DNA of 64,000 nt, from assembly GCF_019417665.1 (NCBI RefSeq), contig NZ_DXUU01000004.1, positions 54,507-118,506 on the forward strand, written 5' to 3'. The position numbers and the translations under genes were made by a program. Position 1 is the first letter of the stretch; every line of letters begins with the position of its first letter. The notes beneath the pieces were generated by a model that worked only from the letters and a program-made list of their open reading frames with translations, did not search any database and was not told the DNA's origin. Of this stretch, positions 44,503 to 51,763 are shown piece by piece. The DNA comes from Ruminococcus sp. GTDB lineage: Bacteria > Bacillota > Clostridia > Oscillospirales > Ruminococcaceae.

Positions 44503-45087
44503 ATGAGGGAACGAAATCTCATACATCGTCTCAGATTGCACCAGCCTGAGGCGCTGAAAGAACTGATACAGACATATAGTCCCTATGTAGGAACGATTGT
44601 TCGCAATATCATTGGGCAATATCTGTCGGAATCGGATGTGGAGGAACTGACGGCAGATGTATTTGTTGCCGTGTGGGAACATACCGAACAACTGAAAGCC
44701 GGAAAGCTTTCCGGCTATCTGGCTGCCATTGCCCGAAATCGTGCCAAAAACCGTATCCGAAGCTACCACGAGACCATTGATCTGGAGGAACTGGCAGAAA
44801 TCTGCGCCCCGGAAAATGTGGAGGAAGTGATTGATAAAAAGCTTCTGGCGGAGATATTGCAGGATGTGCTGGATACCCTTTCAGCAAAAGACCGGGAGAT
44901 CCTGGTGCGGTATTATTATTGCTATGAGAGTGTGAAACAGGTGGCAGATGCAGTGAATATGACAGAGTCCGCTGTGAAAATGCGCATGAGCCGGGCAAGA
45001 AAAAAGCTTCAGCAGGAATTGGTGGAGCGTGGTTATGCCTATGAGGATTCACCAGCAGTACAGCAGATTCGGTTAGCATCAGTCTGA
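44503..45087 (+). CDS. ECF-type RNA polymerase sigma factor
   Basis: A 194-aa sigma-70-family protein with region 2 (LIQTYSPYVGTIVRNIIGQY through DVEELTADVFVAVWEH) and region 4 (LSAKDREILVRYYYCYESVK with the helix-turn-helix ADAVNMTESAVKMRMSRARK). It recruits polymerase to stress or surface genes. GGAGG precedes the ATG, and the DUF4179 protein begins 17 bp downstream, so the pair should work as sigma and anti-sigma. The target promoters are unknown; the LRR operon upstream is an obvious candidate. Confidence 0.9.
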   Translation: MRERNLIHRLRLHQPEALKELIQTYSPYVGTIVRNIIGQYLSESDVEELTADVFVAVWEHTEQLKAGKLSGYLAAIARNRAKNRIRSYHETIDLEELAEICAPENVEEVIDKKLLAEILQDVLDTLSAKDREILVRYYYCYESVKQVADAVNMTESAVKMRMSRARKKLQQELVERGYAYEDSPAVQQIRLASV

Positions 45088-45103
45088 GGAAAGGAGACAT
45101 ATT

Positions 45104-46432
45104 ATGAAACGGAATTGTTACGATCTATTCGATCACTATGACGCAGAGAAAAATGGTATACCGGAGATCGCTGTTCAGCCCATTGCCACGAATACTATCA
45201 TGGAACAGGTATTTGCAAAAACGGGAACGGCATCTGCAGAAAAACGGCGAAATCGTTTCCGGCTCACAAAACTGACAGGGGTATTGACTGCGGCAGTGGT
45301 GCTTGTCACAGGCGGTACCATGATCACTGCGGCGGCAGGTCTCGGAGGGGTGGACAAATTTTTCCAGAGCCTGTTTGTCACAGAGACACCGGAATCCCCG
45401 GAGAAAATGGGAGACCTTGTGACCATGCCGGGGGCAAGCTTTGACAGCACCAATCCAGATGTGCAGTTTTCCCTGTTGGGTATGTATGGGGATGGCAGTC
45501 AGGTGATGTTGAGTTTTGAGGTAAGAGCTGCTAATGGCGTGGAGCTGTCAGATGATCTGTTGTCTGTTGTGGATATGACAGCCACTGGTGCGGATGGCGT
45601 ATCGAAACCGCTAGTGTATTCTGGAAATTGGTATAATCTGAAAGCCAGTGAGACGGAAGAAAACGTGTATCATATGAATCTGTTTCTCCGTGATTCGGAT
45701 TTACAAGGGAAAACACTGGATCTGACTTTTCAGAATTTTTATACATCGCAGCAGATACAGGCGATACATGACGAGGTGTGTGCATTTGATATGGAGCAGC
45801 GGAATCAGTATATTCGAGAAACTCTGGGAGAAGATGCGCTGGAAGGACTAGAGGAAGATACACTCCCAGATACATTCGATCTGGATGCGTGGAAATCTTA
45901 TCGGCGAGAACACAACTTCGATCAGTTGATAAGTGATAAATATAGCGAGCTGTATAATGCTTCAGATCGTGCAGTTGACGGTATGTGGCACACATCAATT
46001 GTGTTGGATTTTGCAGTAGACGAACCAATTACAGCAGAATATATTTACGGTGATGTAAAATTGCAAACGCTGTCTGCACAGTTTTCTTATCCCACAAAGA
46101 TGGATGAGGTCGATCAAAATGTGGAATTTGTTCTGGTATTGAAGGATGGGAGAAAAGTGGCTACAGATCCCTATATGCTGGAAGGGGCACTAACTGAATC
46201 TGTAACCAATACTCTTACTTTACCAGATGGCTATATGAAAACAACGGAGCAATATGCAGAGTGGAATGCGGATCATACGATTGAAACTATCGTCATTTGC
46301 TACAGTGAGCCAATCGCACCGCAGGATATTGCAGAAGTCAAGATGATCCAGTATGTATTCGATGCTGATGCTGAAAATGCAGTTGGCGGCTGGACCGTGA
46401 CAAACGAAGAGACGATTTATACCGCACAATAA
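45104..46432 (+). CDS. DUF4179 membrane protein, probable anti-sigma factor
   Basis: A 442-aa protein with a short cytoplasmic N-terminus (about 55 residues), one membrane span (LTGVLTAAVVLVTGGTMITA, about 58-78) and a large outside domain containing GLGGVDKFFQSLF, characteristic of DUF4179 proteins. Such proteins follow ECF sigma genes in Firmicutes and are thought to sequester the sigma factor until an outside signal arrives. AAAGGAG precedes the ATG. The signal sensed by the outside domain is unknown. Confidence 0.8.
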   Translation: MKRNCYDLFDHYDAEKNGIPEIAVQPIATNTIMEQVFAKTGTASAEKRRNRFRLTKLTGVLTAAVVLVTGGTMITAAAGLGGVDKFFQSLFVTETPESPEKMGDLVTMPGASFDSTNPDVQFSLLGMYGDGSQVMLSFEVRAANGVELSDDLLSVVDMTATGADGVSKPLVYSGNWYNLKASETEENVYHMNLFLRDSDLQGKTLDLTFQNFYTSQQIQAIHDEVCAFDMEQRNQYIRETLGEDALEGLEEDTLPDTFDLDAWKSYRREHNFDQLISDKYSELYNASDRAVDGMWHTSIVLDFAVDEPITAEYIYGDVKLQTLSAQFSYPTKMDEVDQNVEFVLVLKDGRKVATDPYMLEGALTESVTNTLTLPDGYMKTTEQYAEWNADHTIETIVICYSEPIAPQDIAEVKMIQYVFDADAENAVGGWTVTNEETIYTAQ

Positions 46433-46469
46433 TTGCAAAACTCTCCGGGAAACGAGAACAAGGATGTGA

Positions 46470-47384
46470 ATGAAGATGGCAAGACAATGGAACCCGAAGC
46501 TTTCTAAGGGGATCGCCTGGACTTCTCTGGTGATCTGCCTGGGCGTGCTGACCTTTTCTATCTGGCTGCTGTTTGTGCCCAATGCACATAATCAGTCGGG
46601 AACTCCTAGGAATGGTTTCATTGCGACGAATGCAAAAGCAGGGGAGACGACACAGGGGGAGTCGGATGGTTTTCTGGCAGTATTGGAGGGTAACACCATA
46701 CAGCTGGACAGCAGTATTCACTGGGATACCAGCGACAGTGCTGTTGCGGATGTGGACAAAAACGGCGTTGTCACCGGTAAGATGCAGGGAACCTGTCAGC
46801 TGACTTCTCAGGAGGAATGTATTCAGCTGACGGTGCGCCAGCTGGAGGAACGGAACGGCTGTACTTATGTGGACGGCATTCTGATCGTCAACAAGTCTTA
46901 CGGTCTGCCGGAGGATTACAATCCTGGCTTGCAGCCCGTCGCAGAAGCAGCGTTTGAACAGCTTTGTGCTGGGGCAGCGGAAGAGGGTCTGGATATCTAT
47001 GATGGATCTGATTTCCGTGACTATGCCTATCAGGTGAAGATCTACAACAATTACTGTGAGTTATACGGCTGGGAAAAGGCGGATACCTTTTCAGCACGTC
47101 CGGGGCATTCCGAACACCAGACGGGGTTGACCATTGACTGCAATACCATTGACGATGCCTTCGGCGAAACGCCCGAAGCGGCATGGCTTGCGGAGCACTG
47201 CGCAGAATATGGCTTTATCATTCGTTTCCCGGAGGAAAAAGAGGCGATCACTGGCTATCAGTACGAGCCGTGGCATATCCGGTATGTGGGTGTGGATACG
47301 GCAAAGGAAATACAGAAATACAACTTGACATTGGAAGAATATCTCGGCGTGGATTCGGTGTATGCAGAGCCGTGGCAGGGGTGA
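46470..47384 (+). CDS. VanY-like D-Ala-D-Ala carboxypeptidase with Big_2-like domain
   Basis: A 304-aa membrane-anchored protein (span about residues 13-33). Residues 65-115 look like a bacterial Ig-like (Big_2) module (IHWDTSDSAVADVDKNGVVT). The C-terminal M15B peptidase has ARPGHSEHQTGLTIDCN and YEPWHIRYVG, with zinc ligands His, Asp and His. Compared with the VanY-like protein at 5419-6084 it has the extra Ig-like domain and a preserved catalytic core. It trims peptidoglycan stem peptides. It follows the sigma/anti-sigma pair by 37 bp and may belong to that regulon. Confidence 0.85.
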   Translation: MKMARQWNPKLSKGIAWTSLVICLGVLTFSIWLLFVPNAHNQSGTPRNGFIATNAKAGETTQGESDGFLAVLEGNTIQLDSSIHWDTSDSAVADVDKNGVVTGKMQGTCQLTSQEECIQLTVRQLEERNGCTYVDGILIVNKSYGLPEDYNPGLQPVAEAAFEQLCAGAAEEGLDIYDGSDFRDYAYQVKIYNNYCELYGWEKADTFSARPGHSEHQTGLTIDCNTIDDAFGETPEAAWLAEHCAEYGFIIRFPEEKEAITGYQYEPWHIRYVGVDTAKEIQKYNLTLEEYLGVDSVYAEPWQG

Positions 47385-47411
47385 GAACTCCTGCTATTTC
47401 TGAAACCCATT

Positions 47412-47544
47412 GTAGGGGGGCGGATATTATCCGCCAACCAACCGCACGAATCTGGTGTAAATGTAGGAGCTCCCACACATAGATTGATCAATTTTCTCAT
47501 AGGATAAAAAGTAAGAGACCGTGCGTTTGCGTGCGGTCTCTTTT
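47412..47544. terminator. Repeat copy and strong terminator after the vanY-like gene
   Basis: A GTAGGGGGGCGGATATTATCC repeat at 47412-47436 precedes a terminator at 47514-47544 (AGAGACCG and CGGTCTCT around an 11-base loop, then TTTT). Confidence 0.75.
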
Positions 47545-47586
47545 GCATGTGATATCATTTTGGTTTTGCAAAATAGCAATAAACGG

Positions 47587-47672
47587 AAATAACCGCCTGA
47601 CTCCCCAGTAAGGCGGCTATTTCTATAGCGTAAACTTATTTTGGGAGCGACCGCCTTTCGGTGTGCTCTCTT
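47587..47672 (-). ncRNA. Orphan type I antitoxin-like RNA (decayed toxin locus)
   Basis: Minus-strand promoter TTGACA (47707-47702), 17 bp, TATAAT (47684-47679), then a transcript carrying GGCGGTCGCTCCC and ending at AAATAGCCGCC...GGCGGTTATTT (47621-47587). This is the same layout as the antisense RNAs at 56.9-57.7 kb. On the plus strand only the last toxin codons (AATAAACGGAAATAA) survive, without a reading frame or leader. Confidence 0.7.
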
Positions 47673-47767
47673 TCTTTTATTATACTATGCCGGGGTGCAT
47701 TTGTCAAGCGGCATTTTTGAAATGATTGACTTCCCATTCCACTTTCAGGAAAGATAAGGTTGTCACA

Positions 47768-48271
47768 TCAATCCGCAATGACCTCCGTAGGCGTGCAGTT
47801 TTTCAGGATGTCCTGTATTTCCCCACACAGCTGTTTTGCTTTACCATTTCCGAAATAGCCGATAGAATACAGTCGTGTACCTGTACCTGTGGATTTGTCT
47901 ATCGTCAGATCACCGCCGTCTGTTAGGGTGATGCAGCAATCCTCGGAGGAGAGAATAATCGTGGTCGTCTGCCTGTCCATGGTGTAATTACCCAGTGGAA
48001 TCAGGCTCCTGAAATTGCGGTGATAGGTATATGTGTTCAGCAATGCGGTGATTTCTTCGAATTCCTGGGAATCCGGTGATACTTCATAGGTTTCACTGGT
48101 CGCATCCGGTTTTCCCTTTTCCGTCACATGGGAGACAATGACAGCGGCGGAAAGCGCCTGGTTCTCCGAAATATGATTCCCCAGAGACATCGGGAATATC
48201 ATGTAGACGCAGAAAAGAAGAAACAGTATCATAATAATAAAAATCCCGATATAACGGCGTTTTTTCTTCAT
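47768..48271 (-). CDS. Hypothetical membrane-anchored protein
   Basis: A 167-aa protein with a basic start, one span (IGIFIIMILFLLFCVYMIF) and an outside domain of about 140 residues that contains two cysteines (SSEDCCITL) and a final AKQLCGEIQDILKNC. I do not recognise the family. GGAGG precedes the ATG. It stands alone between a decayed toxin locus and the GH94 gene. Confidence 0.65.
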   Translation of the reverse strand: MKKKRRYIGIFIIMILFLLFCVYMIFPMSLGNHISENQALSAAVIVSHVTEKGKPDATSETYEVSPDSQEFEEITALLNTYTYHRNFRSLIPLGNYTMDRQTTTIILSSEDCCITLTDGGDLTIDKSTGTGTRLYSIGYFGNGKAKQLCGEIQDILKNCTPTEVIAD

Positions 48272-48374
48272 GAGAACCTCCAGTGATTCTTGAGTGGATT
48301 TTGATACTATTATAGCACAAAACGCCTTGCTTTGAATAGCGATCTGGTTATTTTCACGTTATCTTCTTGTAAAA

Positions 48375-48424
48375 CAAAAAAACCGCCCTTCCCATGTGTG
48401 CATCCAGAGGAAAAGCGGTTTTTT
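48375..48424. terminator. Bidirectional terminator downstream of GH94
   Basis: AAAAAACCGC and GCGGTTTTTTT flank an arm of paired bases; it ends the minus-strand phosphorylase transcript. Confidence 0.75.
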
Positions 48425-48446
48425 TCATTTCATTTTGTTTCTGTGC

Positions 48447-50843
48447 TTAGCCCAATACGACCTCAACCTCGTTTGTCTCAGCCAGAGAGGCGGCCGGAAC
48501 ATAGTCGCTGTCCAGCTTTGTGCCGTTCAGTGTCAGAGAAGCCACGCCGCTCTGGACATGGTTCGGGTTCTTGACCGTAATAGACAGCTTTTTGCCCCGG
48601 AAGGTCTTTTCCATGGTGAAGCCGTCCCATGCTGCCGGGATAGACGGACAGATGTGTAAACCGTCTGCATCCGGGCGCATACCGCAGATACCCTCCACGC
48701 AGCCTACCATAACAGTGGAAGCAGTACCTGTCAGCCAGTGTACGTGAGAACGTCCTGCATAGGGAGAAGCAGTAGACTCGGTGAACTGACCGTGAACATA
48801 CGGCTCCAGCACACGCTGTTCTGCCTTATCGTTCATGGATGCCGGCGAGCTTTCCTCGAAATAGCGGAATGCAGCGTCGCCGTGTCCCAGTAGGCTCTCT
48901 GCCAGAATGAGCCAGCCCTGGGACTGGGAGAAGATACCGCCGTTTTCCTTGGTATCCGGATTGAAGATGTGCATGAGCGCACCGTCGAAATAGTGGTCGA
49001 TATACGGCGGATCCAGCAGCTTTGCGCCATAGGGGGTGTCCAGAATATCTGCAACAGACTGCATAGCCTTGTCGCTCTGCTCCTTGGATGCAAAACCGGA
49101 AATAACGCTCCAGCTCTGGGGATTCAGCCACATAGAAGCCTCAGGGTCTTTCTTTGCACCTACCACAACGCCGTCCTCACGGATGCCGCGGATGAAGCGA
49201 TCTTCATCCCAGCAGTCGGACAGGGTATCGCCCAGTGCCTTCTGTGCCTTGGTCAGGTATGTGATGTATTCCTCATCCCCCCGCTCTGCGGCAAGCTCCA
49301 GCATCATGGACATTGCATAGTACAGCTGGAATGCCACGAAAGTGGATTCGCCCTTCTTGCCCAGACGCAGGCAGTCGTTCCAGTCTGCGTGGAGACCAGC
49401 AGGCATATTGTGATCGCCCAGACGCTCCATGGAGAAGCGGATGGCTCTCTTCAGGTGGTCATAGACCGTATCCTCGCCGCCGTTTGCATAGACAATGACT
49501 TCGTCATAGAATGCCTTGTTGCCGGATTCGCCCACATACTTGCGGATGGTGGGGAAGAGCCACAGTGCATCGTCTGCACGATAGGACGGGTGACCAGTTT
49601 CCTTGACATATTCCGGATCGTCCGGGGTATTTTCGTGACCGGCATTGTGGTCGAATTTTACCAGAGGCAGACCGCCGCCGTTGTCTACCTGTGCAGACAG
49701 CATGAAGCGGATCTTGTCCGCCGCAAGCTCTGGATCCAGGTGAATGATACCCTGGATATCCTGTACGGTATCACGATAGCCGTAGCCGTTACGCAGACCG
49801 CAGTATACAAAGGATGCTGCACGAGACCAGATAAAGGTGATGAAGCACTGATAAGCGTTCCATACGTTGATCATGTTGTTGAAGGACTCGGACGGTGTGT
49901 TTACCTGGAAGTTGTCCAGCTTGCCGTGCCAGAATGCCTTCAGTTCCTCCACTTCCTTGTCCACCTTGCCGGCAGTCTCATAGGAAGCCAGGATCTCGTT
50001 TGCCTGGGCATTGTCCTTCTGACCCAGGACATAGATCAGTTCCTTGGACTCCCCGGGCTGGAGTACGATGTCGCTCTGGAGCGCACCGCAGGCGTTGGTG
50101 TTGTAGTTCATCTCGCCGGTGCACTTGCCCTGTTCCACCACAATGGGGTTGGAATAGGTGCGGTACGGTCCGATGAAGCTGTCCAGATTGCCGTTATAGC
50201 CGGAAATCGGTGCGCCCACCATACCGAAGAAACGTTCTCTGTGGTTGGAGCCAGTTTCATCCTTGCCGCTGTTCTCATTGATGTGCTGGAGGATCTTGTT
50301 TCCCTCGAAGGTGGTGCGGGTGATGAACAGGGTGTACTGGAGATTGACCTGATCCTGTTCATAGTTGTTGTCGTTGGTGAATTCCACAAAGCCGAATGCG
50401 GAGAGGTTTCTGGGCTTGTCGCTGTTGTTAGTGATGACAGCACGCCATACTTCATGAGTTGCACCGATGGGTACATAGTAAGTTACCTCAGAGGAAATGC
50501 CGGCATAGTCTGCGGCAATCACGGTATAAGCGGTGCCGTGGCGGCAGACGCTCTTGTAGGTGTCCAGAGGTTTGCCCACAGGCTGCCAGGATGCCGACCA
50601 ATAATCTGCGGTGTCGTTGTCACGCAGATAAATAAAGCGGCCTGGCAGTGCCATCATGGAATTGAAGCGGAAACGGCTGATTCTGCCGTTTGCGCCGGAC
50701 TTTACAAAGCTATAGCCGGCGGCATTGTTGGAAATCATAGCGCCGTATTCCGGCGAGCCTAAGTAGTTGACCCAGGGCGCCGGAGTATCCGGATGGTCAA
50801 TGACATATTCTTTGTTTTTGAGGTCAAAGTAACCGTACTGCAT
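48447..50843 (-). CDS. GH94 phosphorylase, probably cellobiose phosphorylase
   Basis: A 798-aa glycoside hydrolase family 94 enzyme; length fits cellobiose or chitobiose phosphorylase rather than cellodextrin phosphorylase (about 980). It starts MQYGYFDLKNKEYVI and has the N-terminal beta-sandwich, a helical linker, the (alpha/alpha)6 barrel and a C-terminal jelly roll (VKNPNHVQSGVASLTLNG). The general acid Asp is in LHADWNDCLRLG at about residue 487; YRDTVQDIQGI and HVHWLTGTASTVMVG form the phosphate and sugar sites. In the cytoplasm it would convert cellobiose and phosphate to glucose 1-phosphate and glucose, saving ATP, which fits a cellulolytic host. ATG 50843 is ten bases after AAAGGAG. 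Confidence 0.9.
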   Translation of the reverse strand: MQYGYFDLKNKEYVIDHPDTPAPWVNYLGSPEYGAMISNNAAGYSFVKSGANGRISRFRFNSMMALPGRFIYLRDNDTADYWSASWQPVGKPLDTYKSVCRHGTAYTVIAADYAGISSEVTYYVPIGATHEVWRAVITNNSDKPRNLSAFGFVEFTNDNNYEQDQVNLQYTLFITRTTFEGNKILQHINENSGKDETGSNHRERFFGMVGAPISGYNGNLDSFIGPYRTYSNPIVVEQGKCTGEMNYNTNACGALQSDIVLQPGESKELIYVLGQKDNAQANEILASYETAGKVDKEVEELKAFWHGKLDNFQVNTPSESFNNMINVWNAYQCFITFIWSRAASFVYCGLRNGYGYRDTVQDIQGIIHLDPELAADKIRFMLSAQVDNGGGLPLVKFDHNAGHENTPDDPEYVKETGHPSYRADDALWLFPTIRKYVGESGNKAFYDEVIVYANGGEDTVYDHLKRAIRFSMERLGDHNMPAGLHADWNDCLRLGKKGESTFVAFQLYYAMSMMLELAAERGDEEYITYLTKAQKALGDTLSDCWDEDRFIRGIREDGVVVGAKKDPEASMWLNPQSWSVISGFASKEQSDKAMQSVADILDTPYGAKLLDPPYIDHYFDGALMHIFNPDTKENGGIFSQSQGWLILAESLLGHGDAAFRYFEESSPASMNDKAEQRVLEPYVHGQFTESTASPYAGRSHVHWLTGTASTVMVGCVEGICGMRPDADGLHICPSIPAAWDGFTMEKTFRGKKLSITVKNPNHVQSGVASLTLNGTKLDSDYVPAASLAETNEVEVVLG

Positions 50844-50933
50844 GGGTAGAAATCTCCTTTGCATGTTTATTTTCAATCATTATGTACGAAATGGGAAAAA
50901 TCAGAATTCCCCTTGTCTTTCCGTACAAAAAAA

Positions 50934-50995
50934 CAGCCGACAGCGGTATGTCGGCTGTACATGTTTATCATACCATAGAACAGGATTTTTTGCAA
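50934..50995 (-). promoter_or_regulatory. GH94 promoter followed at once by a terminator-like hairpin
   Basis: TTGCAA (50995-50990), 17 bp, TATGAT (50972-50967). The expected start site is within a few bases of the hairpin CAGCCGACA-TACCGC-TGTCGGCTG (50957-50934), which is followed by seven U residues. A second fold (TGTACG...CGTACA, enclosing GGGGAA...TTCCC) lies between it and the gene. This could be a conditional terminator or a 5' stabilising hairpin. Confidence 0.65.
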
Positions 50996-51072
50996 GGGGA
51001 TTTGTGAAAAAAATAGAATTGTAATAGATTGCAGTAGGTTTTGCAGGTGCAAGGACAGCAGAATCCCGATCT

Positions 51073-51453
51073 GCGGGTCGATGTGGGCATCGACCCCTAC
51101 AAAACGTTATAGAATTCGGGGTGACTTGTAGGGTGCGATGCCCACATCGCACCATTTTCCTATTGGATTTTGACTGCTTGCAACAGCCCGCTTACTTTGG
51201 CAGCAATGCCATTTTACCGATAAAAAAGTAGTGGCTGCAAAAACGGGCAGCTGATAGCCGCCCCTACTACTCTGTCACGCCTAAAGCTTCACTTTTGGTT
51301 TGAAAACCAAAAGCGTAGGGCGGGGGCTTGCTCCCGCCGTTCCCGAAGAACCTAAGGAGAACCCTTTGTAGGGGCGGATATCATCCGCCCGCCGTATTCC
51401 CCACAATTACACAAATTCGGTGCAACTGTAGAGGCGACCATTGGTCGCCCGCA
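51073..51453. repeat. Cluster of GTAGGGGCG-family palindromic repeats
   Basis: At least six copies, each with a different central palindrome: TCGATGTGGGCATCGA (about 51082), TGCGATGCCCACATCGCA (about 51133), CAGCTGATAGCCGCCC (about 51252), GGGCGGGGGCTTGCTCCCGCC (from 51320, first bases), GGGCGGATATCATCCGCCC-like (about 51371) and GGCGACCATTGGTCGCC (about 51432). They fill most of the 920-bp gap between GH94 and RNase R. No gene is evident. Confidence 0.75.
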
Positions 51454-51506
51454 CTTCCACTTTCAGCAAAGTGTTAAGTTACAATGGAAGCAAAGGGACA
51501 ACCTAA

Positions 51507-51621
51507 GGGGAGCGGGGAAAAAAGAAAACCGTGGCAAAAGTGCGGATTTTCCCCGCTCCCCTCACGGTTTTCCCTCTGCACTCTCTTTCCCTTCACCCCT
51601 CACCCCTTTTCCGCACTTTTG
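51507..51621. repeat. Three interlocked perfect inverted repeats
   Basis: Arms are ordered A-B-C-A'-B'-C': A GGGGAGCGGGGAAAA (51507-51521) with 51547-51561; B GAAAACCGTG (51524-51533) with 51563-51572; C CAAAAGTGCGGA (51535-51546) with 51610-51621. All three pairs are perfect (15, 10 and 12 bp). They cannot all form as simple nested hairpins, so the layout is pseudoknot-like or the record of a mobile repeat. Confidence 0.8.
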
Positions 51622-51669
51622 CTGGGCGCGGTAATTTGACTTTCTTTGTGCTTACTTTGGCAGCAAATG

Positions 51670-51737
51670 TAGGGGCGAACTGTGTTCGCCTGCATCCCAG
51701 CCAAACAAAAACGGGCGGCTGATAGCCGCCCCTACAT
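51670..51737. repeat. Two further GTAGGGGCG-family repeats beside rnr
   Basis: GTAGGGGCGAACTGTGTTCG (from 51670) and its inverted relative GGGCGGCTGATAGCCGCCC (about 51713-51731, followed by CTAC) lie just downstream of the RNase R stop. Confidence 0.7.
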
Positions 51738-51763
51738 GCTGCATATTCTGGACAGTGCCGCAG

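Noticed and set aside
48969..50762. 597-codon open frame on the plus strand
   Set aside because: It lies wholly antisense to the GH94 phosphorylase, has no ribosome binding site or recognisable domain, and reflects the codon use of the real gene.
51073..51737. CRISPR array
   Set aside because: Repeats are spaced irregularly, differ in their cores, occur in both orientations and have no unique spacers of even length or cas genes.
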